Source of the DNA: CAVQBP01 sp963740945
GTDB lineage: Bacteria; Bacteroidota; Ignavibacteria; Ignavibacteriales; Ignavibacteriaceae
Length of the DNA stretch: 64,000 bases
Reading direction: 5' to 3'
NCBI GenBank assembly: GCA_963740945.1
Contig: CAVUGE010000015.1
Span: forward strand, 1 to 64,000
Part shown: piece by piece, positions 27,708-35,777 of the stretch
How positions within the stretch are numbered: the first letter of the stretch is position 1
Layout of the letters: the number at the start of each line of letters is the position of its first letter
Position numbers and translations under genes: made by a program
Notes under the pieces: generated by a model
The model's input: only the letters and a program-made list of their open reading frames with translations
What the model was told of the DNA's origin: nothing
Database searches by the model: none

Positions 27708-27895
27708 GCGTATAACAAGTGGCTGCAAGGCGACAGCGATTTCGCTCTTGGCATTTTGGGGGTTTTAGTGTTTGTCTTCCCGTGTTTAGTTTCTTGTTCA
27801 ACGTTATTCAGTTATGAAAGATTATTTAATTATAAAATTTACTAATTAAAGCGGCATTGTTGTTATGGGCTGCGCCTTAGCCGCAACACCTAGGC
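27708..27895 (+). other. attC-like site 9
   Basis: GCGTATAAC (27708-27716) opens the site. GGCTGCAAGGCGACAGC pairs with GCTGCGCCTTAGCC near 27869-27882, leaving GC and A unpaired, again the extrahelical pattern. The right core reads CCTAGGC where GTTAGGC is expected (27889-27895), so it is mutated in its first two bases. Confidence 0.65.
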
Positions 27896-27949
27896 GGTTA
27901 ATTCTGTGATATTTTCTGATCAATATTTATTAAATCTAGGAGATATTGA

Positions 27950-29406
27950 ATGACAAAACTGAATAAGATATTTATCCTTGTGATTATTATTTTGTCATCT
28001 TACATATATAATTTTGCATGCACCGGATTTTCTATTAAAAGTAATAACCACACTGTAGTATGTTTTAATTACGATCTCCAATATGGGGACGGCTTTATTT
28101 TTGTAAACAAACGAAATATGGAACGGCAAAGGTTTTTATTGTATGCCGAGAAACCTATTCATTGGGTTTCAAAATATGGAAGCATAACATTCAACGTTGC
28201 TGGAGTAAACTTACCACACGATGGAATGAATGAAGCGGGATTAGTTGTTTTATCAATGGGGCTTGATGATACTAAGTTTCCTAGCCCTGATAATCGACCG
28301 GCTATAGATGAAAATGGATGGATACAATATCAACTTGATAACTCAGCAAATATTGACCAAGTAATCAAGAATATGGAAAAAATTAGAATATCTAGTAGAA
28401 GTATTGGTGATAGTCATTTTTTAATTATAGACAGCACCGGAAATTCAATCGTCATTGAATATGTAAATGGAGAAGAAAATATTTATTCCGACAAAAATTT
28501 GCCGTACCGGATTCTGGCAAATGATACATATTCAAATATGCTTGCTTATTTGAATCAGCAGAAAGAATTCGGCGGAGTAAAAGAAAATAAATTTCGTGTT
28601 GGTAGTTCTTGCAGTAGATTTACCTACATTGCAAAGCGTTTGCGTGAATACAATCCTTCGAGTGAATCCGAAATCGATTTTGCATTCGGTGTCTTAAATG
28701 ATGTAAAACAGAGTAACACACAGTATCAAGTAATTTACGACATTGCTAACCGTAGTATTAATTATAAATCACATAACTCAAATGATGTAAAGAGAATCCG
28801 GTTCGATGAGATTAATTTTGATTGTGATATGCCAATTTTAATGACAGATATACAATCATCATTTACGGGAGATATTAAAAATGACTTTTTAGAATATGAT
28901 TTCCAGCGTTGTAAAGAAGAACTAATTGAATTCAACAAAAAGACTTTTGAATATCTGCCTAATGAAGTGTTATTTGAAATTGCAGATTCACCAGCAAGGT
29001 CAAAATGCATTAATAACGGATTTAAAGCTTCGGATAAAAATAATATTAAAATGAGCGATCTAACAGCTTCTCTAAAGCAACCTAAAGAAGCGAATATAAT
29101 TATTCCTTTAAATAGTGCTGATACAACTCTCAATTTTGAAATAGAATTGAATAGATTAAGTAAAAATGACAATTATTTTATGTTGACGTGCCATATAACA
29201 GTAATCTTATTCCCGGTAATAATGTATTTATAACTCCAAATCCGGTTAGAATCGAGAAAGGCAGCAAATCAGCGAAAGTAAAAGTAATACTTCTTACTAA
29301 TAGAATAAAAAAAGGATTTAACGGACAATTGATAGTTAAATTAATATCTGAAGAAGTAAAAATTAGTAATAAAAACCAATTTACTATTGGAATACGGAAA
29401 GAATAA
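27950..29406 (+). pseudogene. Choloylglycine-hydrolase-like Ntn hydrolase, frameshifted near the C-terminus
   Basis: The gene encodes a signal peptide followed by ACTGFSIKSNNHTVVCFNYD. The Cys after Ala would be the autocatalytically exposed nucleophile of the linear-amide C-N hydrolase (penicillin V acylase/bile salt hydrolase) family. GGSITFNVAGVNLPHDGMNEAGLV-like sequence and GDSHFLIIDSTGNSIVIEY support this. The first frame ends at 29233 with an unrelated tail. The frame starting at 29188 (PYNSNLIPGNNVFITPNPVR to IGIRKE) continues the protein, so one base is missing near 29186-29188. The hydrolase domain itself is complete and may still be made. Cores TAGGCGGT (27891) and ACCGCCTA (29441) are complementary. 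Confidence 0.75.
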
Positions 29407-29443
29407 AAAGTTACTATAAAAAAATTATGAATGTTTAAACACC

Positions 29444-29495
29444 GCCTAACGCTTTATAAGGGATTCATGCCGAAGCCTGCCGAGGCATAATCCTG
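29444..29495 (+). other. attC-like site 10, left end (interrupted by IS copy C)
   Basis: GCCTAAC (29444-29450) is followed by a shortened family 1 body, TTTATAAGGGATTCATGCCG, then GAGGCATAATCCTG, where the IS begins exactly as in copies A and B. Confidence 0.6.
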
Positions 29496-29690
29496 TGTTG
29501 GACTAAGCCGCAAGCGACTTACTCTATTACCTGTAATTTCAATAAAATTTATATAGAAGTAATAAACCTGGATATGTCCGAAAGAGAGATATTGAAGGGG
29601 TTAAGTTTGATTTTTTTCAATAACCAGCTCAAAGGTAATTATAAATTCATTAGTATTGAGATAATTTTCCATATTTAGGCTATTAAGATT

Positions 29691-30157
29691 TTAATTTATA
29701 GCTAAGTGTTCATCATTTATAAAAAAGGAAAAATTATTTAAAGGCGGAGACTTATCGTAATAATTAAGACGCTGTAGTGTAAGTACTAAATTCATTTGAT
29801 TCCCGCATACCGGACATAAAATTATTGAGGGCTTATTTATAAGAGCTGTTTTATCATTACTTCCTTTACTGGTTACGCGAGTAGAATCAAATAGTTGCCT
29901 GACAATGCTAAGAAGATTCCGGTTTTTTGTGGCGAACAACCCGAAGTATCTAACTTTAACAAATCCTTTAGGGAGGACATGCTGCAGAAAGCGCCTGATA
30001 AATTCTTCAGTAGTAAGTATTATAAATTTGTAAACCTTCGTTTTGGAGTCTTTGTATTTGAAGGTAACAAAACCTCCTTGATGTTTAATAATTCTGTTAT
30101 TAGAAATAGCAACCCGGAAGACATACTGAGCCAGATATTTCATAGCATGGCAGCCAG
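29691..30157 (-). pseudogene. IS91 transposase, C-terminal fragment
   Basis: The frame encodes the C-terminal 150 or so residues of the IS transposase (CHAMKYLAQYVFRVAISNN to FSFFINDEHLAIN). At its N-terminal side it is fused to bases of the inserted repeat, so the reading frame starts with unrelated residues. The HUH motif is absent. Confidence 0.85.
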
Positions 30158-30275
30158 AGGGTGACCAAAAAGTAGAGATTGTCATGCTGAACTTAATTCA
30201 GCATCTGTTTTCAGAGCAAAATTACAAGGTTAGATTCCGGGTCAAGCCCGGAATGACACTTTTTAGTCGGCCCCT
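30158..30275. repeat. Small palindromic repeat inserted in the transposase (family GTGACCAAAAAGT), copy 1
   Basis: The left end AGGGTGACCAAAAAGT and right end ACTTTTTAGTCGGCCCCT are imperfect inverted repeats. Inside are CATGCTGAACTTAATTCAGC and GATTCCGGGTCAAGCCCGGA hairpins. Comparison with copies A and B shows it replaced about 16 bases of the transposase gene. A second copy lies at 41990-42127 and a terminal remnant at 36049-36064. Confidence 0.75.
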
Positions 30276-30369
30276 AGAATTAACAACCCAGTTCTTAGCC
30301 CATGTCGAGAGAGATATTTGATTAAATTCACTTGAAATTTAATGTATATCTTCATAATATACAGTCGTA

Positions 30370-30681
30370 ATGGAAAAAATATTTGAGAAATGCTCTGGAT
30401 TTCAGTGGGATAAAGGTAATTCAGAGAAAAACTGGTTAAAACATAAGGTTTTAAAATCTGAATGTGAACAAGTATTTTTTAATAAACCTATAATTGTCCC
30501 GGATGCTAAGAAAATATCTGACAAAGAAAAAAGATGGTATGTCTTAGGTAGAACAGATTTAGGAAGATTATTATTTATTGTTTTTTCAATTAGGAATAAT
30601 TTGATTAGAGTTATATCAGCAAGAGACGTGAATAAAAAAGAAAGAGAAAAATATAATGAAAGAATTAAAAAAGATACCTAA
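30370..30681 (+). CDS. brnT: BrnT-family RNase toxin
   Basis: The 103-residue toxin shows the BrnT (DUF497) pattern: FQWDKGNSEKNWLKHKV, then ECEQVFFNKPIIV, KRWYVLGRTDLGRLLFIVF, LIRVISARDVNKKEREKY. BrnT is a RelE-fold ribonuclease that inhibits translation and is neutralised by BrnA. It overlaps the antitoxin gene by 26 bases. It lies on the plus strand within the remains of IS copy C, between transposase and recombinase fragments, and appears intact. Confidence 0.9.
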   Translation: MEKIFEKCSGFQWDKGNSEKNWLKHKVLKSECEQVFFNKPIIVPDAKKISDKEKRWYVLGRTDLGRLLFIVFSIRNNLIRVISARDVNKKEREKYNERIKKDT

Positions 30682-30934
30682 ATTTAAGGATGAGGATGAG
30701 GAAAGAGAATTTTGGGCGAATTCTGATTCAACTAACTATATCGATTGGGATAAATCTAAAAGAATTACATTTCCAAATTTAAAACCATCTACTAAAACTA
30801 TATCTATTCGATTACCAGAAACTATGTTAGAAGAGATAAAATCTTTAGCAAATAAGCGTGATGTTCCGTATCAATCATTGATAAAGATTATATTAAAAGA
30901 AAGAATAGATATCGAATTCAGAACAAATTTATAA
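30656..30934 (+). CDS. brnA: BrnA-family antitoxin
   Basis: The 92-residue antitoxin has a toxin-wrapping acidic N-terminal half (PKFKDEDEEREFWANSDSTN, YIDWDKS) and a ribbon-helix-helix C-terminus: KTISIRLPETMLEEIKSLAN and VPYQSLIKIILKERI. It should bind DNA as a dimer and autorepress the operon. It overlaps the BrnT gene, so expression is coupled. Confidence 0.88.
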   Translation: MKELKKIPKFKDEDEEREFWANSDSTNYIDWDKSKRITFPNLKPSTKTISIRLPETMLEEIKSLANKRDVPYQSLIKIILKERIDIEFRTNL

Positions 30935-30945
30935 TTAAAAAGGGC

Positions 30946-31162
30946 ATATTCTTAAGTATTTTTCTCACTTCTTCCCTGCTAAGAACAACCGGTAGTTTAA
31001 AAACACGTTTGGGGCGGATGATGTTAAAGACATTAAATTCTTTGTTGAGTGTTTTTTCATAGAAGAATTTAATTGCACAAAGGGCAATAGTCATAGCAGC
31101 ACGTGAGTAGTTCTTGTTATTCTTAAGGAAGAGGAAATATTGACGAATATCTTCGCCAGATA
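30946..31162 (-). pseudogene. Tyrosine recombinase fragment of IS copy C
   Basis: The frame encodes SGEDIRQYFLFLKNNKNYSR to FKLPVVLSREEVRKILKN, matching residues about 44-114 of the intact recombinase at 23833-24702. Both ends are truncated by rearrangement, and no catalytic residue remains. Confidence 0.85.
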
Positions 31163-31351
31163 GATGATCCGCAAAGAGTATCTTGTTCAAAGTAGTCAAA
31201 TTAATTAATAGTCTTGCAAACTGTGCTTGACATAAACGGAAATCCTGATTTTCATCAGGACAGGATTAAGCACAGTTTGCTTAATCTATGGCAGAAGTAA
31301 TAAACAAAAGTTTCTTGTTTTGGACTGCAACTTAATTGCGGTTCGTTAGGC
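31163..31351 (+). other. attC-like site 10, right part (family 2)
   Basis: The broken IS joins TAGATGATCCGCAAAGAG, the interior of a family 2 site. The site carries the TCCTGATTTTCATCAGGA apical hairpin and ends CTTAATTGCGGTTCGTTAGGC (core 31345-31351). Confidence 0.6.
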
Positions 31352-31388
31352 TACAAGGTAGAAGATATTAATGAATAAAGAAGGATTT

Positions 31389-31703
31389 ATGAAATTTATA
31401 TTTTTAACAACATTATTATTCTTCACAATATTATTTGGCTGTAAATCATCCATAGTTGATGACCCTTCCTTATCCATAAGGTATGAAGTGCCAGAAACAT
31501 CAATGGTAAAATTAACAATTGAAAATAGTTATAATACAACCATTTTAACTCCAGTTGATAAAGAGCAGAATGCTGGAACTTATTCAATTAATTTTGACGC
31601 ATCCAACTTACGGGAGGGTGTTTACTTTTATACTGTTGAATTAAAAGGTGTAAACAGTACATATTATTCAAAAACTACTAGGAATATATTATTGGTGAAG
31701 TAA
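31389..31703 (+). CDS. Small lipoprotein resembling an isolated T9SS-type sorting domain
   Basis: The 104-residue product has a lipoprotein signal (LLFFTILFGCKSS) and then a single domain: VPETSMVKLTIENSYNTTIL, NAGTYSINFDASNLREGVYF and TRNILLVK. This follows the beta-sandwich layout of T9SS sorting domains (compare AGTYSI...SGVYFY...KKLLLVK) but lacks the NPFNP motif and is lipid-anchored. Its function is unknown; it may be a domain recycled as a free lipoprotein. ATG 31389 follows GAAGGA by 5 bases; an upstream ATG at 31371 is less suited. Confidence 0.6.
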   Translation: MKFIFLTTLLFFTILFGCKSSIVDDPSLSIRYEVPETSMVKLTIENSYNTTILTPVDKEQNAGTYSINFDASNLREGVYFYTVELKGVNSTYYSKTTRNILLVK

Positions 31704-31734
31704 TGGTAAAAATAATTTTATTCTCAATAGTTCT

Positions 31735-31913
31735 ACTATTGGCTTGATGTGCTTGGTTTGGCTTCCGGCAATTTGGGTGTTTTAATGTTTGTTGTTCCGT
31801 GTTTAGTTTTTTGTTCAACGTAGTAATGCTATGAATGATTTTTTTAATTATAAAAGTCATTAATAAATTCGGTTTTGTTGTTATGGGCTGCGCCTTAGCC
31901 GAAATCGTTATCT
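31735..31913 (+). other. attC-like site 11 (degenerate left end)
   Basis: The body (CCGTGTTTAGTTTTTTGTTCAACG, written in part) matches site 9. The right side ends GCTGCGCCTTAGCCGAAATCGTTATC with core GTTATCT (31907-31913). The left core is not recognisable, and no reverse complement of GTTAGGCTAC is found. Confidence 0.5.
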
Positions 31914-31947
31914 GCTAAAAGTAATATAGTGAATTATTAATTAAATA

Positions 31948-31974
31948 TGTGTATATTTGCCACAATGATACACA
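31948..31974 (+). promoter_or_regulatory. Operator-like palindrome upstream of vapBC
   Basis: TGTGTAT (31948-31954) and ATACACA (31968-31974) are 7-bp inverted repeats 19 bases before the antitoxin ATG. Autoregulatory operators of VapB-type antitoxins look like this. Confidence 0.5.
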
Positions 31975-31992
31975 CGTAAATTGGAGATAGAA

Positions 31993-32187
31993 ATGAGAAC
32001 TAATATTGTAATTGATGATAAACTTATGTCAGTAGCTCTTAAAACCTCCGGCTTAAAAACAAAGAAAGAAGTTGTTGAAGAAGGCCTAAGATTATTGGTA
32101 AAAGTAAAAAATCAAAGTAAGCTAACGAAATTAAGAGGGAAATTGAAATGGGAAGGTAATTTAGATGAAATGAGACAAGACAAATGA
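31993..32187 (+). CDS. vapB: VapB-type antitoxin
   Basis: The 64-residue product reads MRTNIVIDDKLMSVALKTSG, then LKTKKEVVEEGLRLLVKV, a ribbon-helix-helix of the VapB/DUF2191 type, and a basic then acidic tail (KLRGKLKWEGNLDEM). Start ATG 31993 has GGAG 7 bases upstream; a TTG at 31981 would overlap the ribosome-binding site. It overlaps the toxin by 4 bases (ATGA). Confidence 0.85.
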   Translation: MRTNIVIDDKLMSVALKTSGLKTKKEVVEEGLRLLVKVKNQSKLTKLRGKLKWEGNLDEMRQDK

Positions 32188-32588
32188 TACTTGTCGATTC
32201 TTCAGTATTGATAGATTATTTTAACGGAACTGAAAACTGGCAAGTTGAAAAACTTGATGAAATATTAGGAAAAGAAATAGTAGTTATAGGTGATTATATA
32301 TTAGTTGAAGTCTTACAAGGATTCAAAAATGATAAAGATTATGAAACTGCTAAAAACATACTTAGCTATTTCCCATGTTTCAATATTTGTGGAGAAGAAA
32401 TAGCGATAAAAAGTTCGAATAATTATAGACAACTGAGAAAAAAGGGGATTACAATTCGTAAAACCATAGATGTAATAATTGGTACATTTTGTGTAGAGAA
32501 CGATCTTCAATTACTTCATAATGATAAAGAATTCTTTCCTTTAGAAAAATATTTGGGGTTAAAAACAGTAATATTAAAGAGCAGCTAA
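32184..32588 (+). CDS. vapC: VapC-type PIN-domain ribonuclease toxin
   Basis: The 134-residue PIN protein has MILVDSSVLIDYFNG (first Asp), DYILVEVLQGF (Glu), TIDVIIGTFCVENDLQLLHN (third acidic residue) and NDKEFFPLEKYLGLKTV. All four acidic positions of the metal site appear present, so it may be active. It should cleave RNA and be held in check by the upstream VapB. The cassette cores GTTATCTGCT (31907-31916) and AGCAGCTAAC (32580-32589) match 9 of 10, so the pair is one cassette. Confidence 0.88.
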   Translation: MILVDSSVLIDYFNGTENWQVEKLDEILGKEIVVIGDYILVEVLQGFKNDKDYETAKNILSYFPCFNICGEEIAIKSSNNYRQLRKKGITIRKTIDVIIGTFCVENDLQLLHNDKEFFPLEKYLGLKTVILKSS

Positions 32589-32839
32589 CGCAATGCAATT
32601 TAAGTTGACAGCATTTTACGCATTCGGCTTTTTTGAGATTTTTGAAGTAGATGCTCCGCTTAAAGTATCTTGTTCAACGTAGTCAAATTAATTAATAGTT
32701 TTGCAAACTGTGCTTTATCGTAAACGGAAAGTTAAGCATCCCGACTTTGTCGACGACTTTGTCGGGACATAATCTTTGGCATTTGTAAATAAAAGAAAGT
32801 TTCTTGTTATGGGCTGCGGCTTAATTGCGGTCGTTAGTG
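32583..32839 (+). other. attC-like site 12 (family 2, complete)
   Basis: AGCTAACG leads into CAATGCAATTTAAG. The right end is CTTAATTGCGGTCGTTAGTG (core 32833-32839). CTAACG pairs with CGTTAG, and GCAATTTAAG pairs with CTTAATTGC with one extra T, separated by unpaired CAAT and GGT: the R-spacer-L plan of attC. The vapC stop lies at the edge of the site. The apex is a doubled CGACTTTGTCG hairpin. Confidence 0.72.
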
Positions 32840-32858
32840 CCATCAAAAAGAGGATAAA

Positions 32859-33500
32859 ATGAGATATAAATTATTCATTTGTATAATATTCGTTTTATTG
32901 TTTAATTCAACTGAAGATTTTTGCCAAGAGAAGTTATCTTATGGAATAAAGGGCGGGATAGGTTCATGGGAGATAACATCATTGCGTGGGGTTGCTGAGA
33001 ATTCTTTTACGCTAGGTTTTATAGCAGGAATATTTTGTGAAAATCAATTGCCAAAGAATTTTTCATTCCTTAGTGAATTACTTTATCAAAATAGCATTAC
33101 CGAAATTAAAGGTTCACTTTACAACGAATTAAATGTTCATCAAAGGCTAATAACTCGCTATATACGTGTTCCGATATTATTAAAATACCAAACTAATTGG
33201 TTAAGGGATTTGTATTTTTTTTTAGGACCAAGTTTTGGGTATTTGATAAATGCACAATACAAAAATTATACAGATTATCAATCCAGTAGTTTAGAAACTG
33301 TTACTGAAAACGTAGGGAGATTTAATACATCAGTTGAGGCTGGAATTGGGGAAAAAATAAGATTCTCCGGTCCATCTTTGCTATTTGAACTACGTGGACA
33401 ATTAAGTCTAACAAAAATCCATCCTAAAGATTTTGATAAAGATTCTCCTATTGAATGGAGGTATTTAGGTGTACTCTTTTTAATTGGTTATAATATTTAG
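32859..33500 (+). CDS. Outer-membrane beta-barrel protein (porin-like, PorT-type)
   Basis: The 213-residue protein has a signal peptide (FVLLFNSTEDFCQ) and alternating beta strands: LSYGIKGGIGSWEI, FTLGFIAGIFCENQL, FSFLSELLYQ, RYIRVPILLKYQ, LYFFLGPSFGYLINAQY, VEAGIGEKIRF. It ends in an aromatic-containing strand, LGVLFLIGYNI. This matches the eight-stranded outer-membrane beta-barrel family common in Bacteroidota. Substrate and role cannot be told. It is alone in its cassette. Confidence 0.78.
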   Translation: MRYKLFICIIFVLLFNSTEDFCQEKLSYGIKGGIGSWEITSLRGVAENSFTLGFIAGIFCENQLPKNFSFLSELLYQNSITEIKGSLYNELNVHQRLITRYIRVPILLKYQTNWLRDLYFFLGPSFGYLINAQYKNYTDYQSSSLETVTENVGRFNTSVEAGIGEKIRFSGPSLLFELRGQLSLTKIHPKDFDKDSPIEWRYLGVLFLIGYNI

Positions 33501-33857
33501 TTATAACTTCTTTGATCGAAAAAATAAAAGAAATAAATATCTCGATTAGTAAAAGAAAAAAATAAAAGTCACATAACGTTATAAGGAATTCATGCCGAAG
33601 CCTGCCGAGGAATAATCCTTTGGACTACAATTGGAGGAATAAGATCGATGGAATATAAAATTGGGTAGCAGTTATACTTTGGTGGCAATTTCTATTTTGA
33701 CAGTTATTACTAATAATATCTGTCGTATTCAGCCTCTAATTTTGTCGTATTTACACCGTAATAATACGCTAATTGTTGGCGATATTTGTACAGTAACAAA
33801 ACCAATTTTGAAGAAGCTTTTTAAAGAATAAATTATTATAGGAGGTTAAATAAAAAT
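33501..33857 (+). other. 357-bp gap with family 1 attC remnant
   Basis: CACATAACG (33570-33578) followed by TTATAAGGAATTCATGCCG and GAGGAATAATCC is a shortened family 1 site. CACATAAC resembles, but does not match, the reverse complement of the cassette start GTTAGTGCC. The remaining 230 bases hold nothing I recognise, and no right core is seen before the next gene. Confidence 0.45.
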
Positions 33858-34298
33858 ATGGCAATTATTAATCCACACATTAACTTTAACGGAAATGCCG
33901 AAGAAGCATTCAATTTTTACAAATCAGTATTTGGCGGAGAGTTCGCAAAAGTTATTCGTTTCAAAGACATTGCAAGCCCCGAATTCCCTATAGAAAAAAA
34001 AGAAGAAAATAAAATCATGCATATTGCTTTGCCTATTGGTAAAAATAATATGTTGATGGCAAATGATGTTCCGGATAGCATGGGACGAACAAATGAAAAT
34101 GAGAACAGAAGCAAAATTGCAATTATTGCAGAAAGTAAAGAAGAAGCAGACAAACTATTTAATGGGCTTTCTGTAGGAGGACAAATAGAAGGAGCTATTG
34201 GTGATAGCCCTTGGGGAACATATTTTGGTTGTTTTAGAGACAAATACGGTATTGAATGGATGGTGGATTTTGATCCAAAATATAACGGGCAAAAATGA
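33858..34298 (+). CDS. VOC-superfamily protein, PhnB-like
   Basis: The 146-residue protein has the PhnB/3-demethylubiquinone-methyltransferase-like layout: INPHINFNGNAEEAFNFYKS VFGGEF (split here), IMHIALPIGKNNMLMANDVP, KIAIIAESKEEADKLFNGLS, and SPWGTYFGCFRDKYGIEWMV. These small enzymes of the glyoxalase fold are of largely unknown substrate. GGAGG lies about 11 bases before the ATG. It is soluble and alone between two attC-like sites. Confidence 0.85.
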   Translation: MAIINPHINFNGNAEEAFNFYKSVFGGEFAKVIRFKDIASPEFPIEKKEENKIMHIALPIGKNNMLMANDVPDSMGRTNENENRSKIAIIAESKEEADKLFNGLSVGGQIEGAIGDSPWGTYFGCFRDKYGIEWMVDFDPKYNGQK

Positions 34299-34317
34299 CT
34301 GATGAAAAACAACAAAC

Positions 34318-34564
34318 GCCTAACATAGGTTTGGCAAAAGCAGGGCTAACACAAGTAATTGAACATTTGTACTCCTATCAACATTTGAGCCTAATTTAAA
34401 GTAGGAAGTCAGCTTATAGTTTCTTGTTCAAATGAGTCGTTCTAATTAATAGTCTGGCCTCCGATGCGTCCAATGAAAGTTATGCACCTCCGGCTTAATC
34501 TTCGGCATTAGTAATAAATGTAACGTGCTTGTTTTAGGCTGCCGCTTAAATGCGGACCTTAGGT
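34318..34564 (+). other. attC-like site 14 (degenerate)
   Basis: GCCTAAC (34318-34324) opens it. The right end reads GGCTGCCGCTTAAATGCGGACCTTAGGT (shown as motif only), with a mutated core CTTAGGT (34558-34564). The body shares GCACCTCCGGCTTAATC with other spacers. The pairing of left and right is weaker than at other sites. Confidence 0.45.
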
Positions 34565-34626
34565 GGTTGAAACAGAAAAGTAAAAGCAGTAATTTCAAGC
34601 AAGATAATTTTAAGATAATACTAAAT

Positions 34627-35724
34627 ATGATTGAGAAAGTCATTAAAATAATAAGGAAAAACTCAGAAGAAAGCGATTTCAAATATTGGCAAAACCTTCC
34701 TTATCAGAAAAGATTAGCGGCTTTAGGGGCTTTGGAACATCTTTTCAGACTTTCAACAAATGATAATATACTCATTCTAACTGATACTTATTCTGAAGGA
34801 ATAGCAGAAGCATTTAAGGAAGCCGGTAAAGGTAAAGGATGTTCAGTAAGTTTATATCAAATAGATAAAAACAAACGTCCATTACAAGAAATTCCACCAG
34901 AATTGGAAAAACTTTTGCTTGGTAAAACTATTGTTCTTAACATAATCAAAGCGTTTCCGGAAGAAATACCATTTCGTATAAAATGGATTCATAAAGTTGA
35001 AGAAAACAAGCTTATAAAGATGGGGCATATGCCCGGTATAACTGAAGAGATGATGCTGAATTCTGTTAATGTTGATTTCGGTGCAATGAAATCAACTGCT
35101 GATAAGCTTATTGAAAAACTTATGGATGCCGTGCAACTTCATATTACAACCGAAGCCGGGACAGACATTATCCTTGGTATAGCAGGCAGGAAATTTATTG
35201 GGGATATTGGAATTATTCCGGGTAAAATGATCAACATTCCATGTGGAGAAATATACTGTGCTCCACTTGAAACCGAAGCAACCGGCTTAATAGTTTTTGA
35301 TGCGAGCATCGGAGATGTTGGTATACTTAAAGAACCATTGCAAGTTCATGTTACAAAAGGAAGAATTACAAAGTTTGAAAGTGTCGACAAGGAACTAGAA
35401 AGAAGAATAGCCGAACTTACTAATGTTGATGAGGAAGCAAGAGTAATTGGTGAGCTTGGTATTGGAGTAAATCCTGGAGCTCATATTACCGGGAATATGC
35501 TGGAAGATGAGAAGTCACTTGGTACTTCCCACATTGCTTTCGGAAATAATGCTGATTTTGTTGGCGGTGGAAATAACAATTCAAGGATTCACCGGGACTA
35601 TTTGTTTTACCGCCCCACTATAGAAATATATTATTCAAATCCCGGTCAGTCTTCCATATCTACATTATCGAGAAAACGGATAGGTAGGGAAATCCTGATG
35701 GAAAGAGGGAAATTTATATTTTGA
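34627..35724 (+). CDS. M29-family aminopeptidase (leucyl aminopeptidase-like)
   Basis: The protein is about 365 residues. The C-terminal half carries ELGIGVNPGAHITGNMLEDE, SLGTSHIAFGNNADFVGGGN, SRIHRDYLFYRP and PCGEIYCAPLETEATG. These have the Glu/His metal-ligand pattern of thermophilic M29 aminopeptidases and their crenarchaeal/bacterial relatives. The N-terminal domain binds nothing recognisable. I prefer ATG 34627 (MIEKVIKIIRKNSEES) because the longer frame from 34525 would start inside the attC-like site. It is the last clear cassette gene. Confidence 0.78.
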   Translation: MIEKVIKIIRKNSEESDFKYWQNLPYQKRLAALGALEHLFRLSTNDNILILTDTYSEGIAEAFKEAGKGKGCSVSLYQIDKNKRPLQEIPPELEKLLLGKTIVLNIIKAFPEEIPFRIKWIHKVEENKLIKMGHMPGITEEMMLNSVNVDFGAMKSTADKLIEKLMDAVQLHITTEAGTDIILGIAGRKFIGDIGIIPGKMINIPCGEIYCAPLETEATGLIVFDASIGDVGILKEPLQVHVTKGRITKFESVDKELERRIAELTNVDEEARVIGELGIGVNPGAHITGNMLEDEKSLGTSHIAFGNNADFVGGGNNNSRIHRDYLFYRPTIEIYYSNPGQSSISTLSRKRIGREILMERGKFIF

Positions 35725-35777
35725 AGGTTAGGGAAATACAGTACGTTTATTGGATTTATTATTAAAATAAAGAGCGT

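Larger units (their letters stand above)
29496..31162 (-). mobile_element. IS91-like element, copy C (gutted, carrying other elements)
   Basis: The left end matches copies A and B from TGTTGGACTAAGCCGC onward. The transposase 3' part is present to about 30157, interrupted at 30158-30275 by a small palindromic repeat, and resumes briefly to about 30320. A BrnT/BrnA module replaces the following DNA. A recombinase fragment occupies about 30946-31162, and the right IS end is missing, joined directly to a family 2 attC body. Confidence 0.7.
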
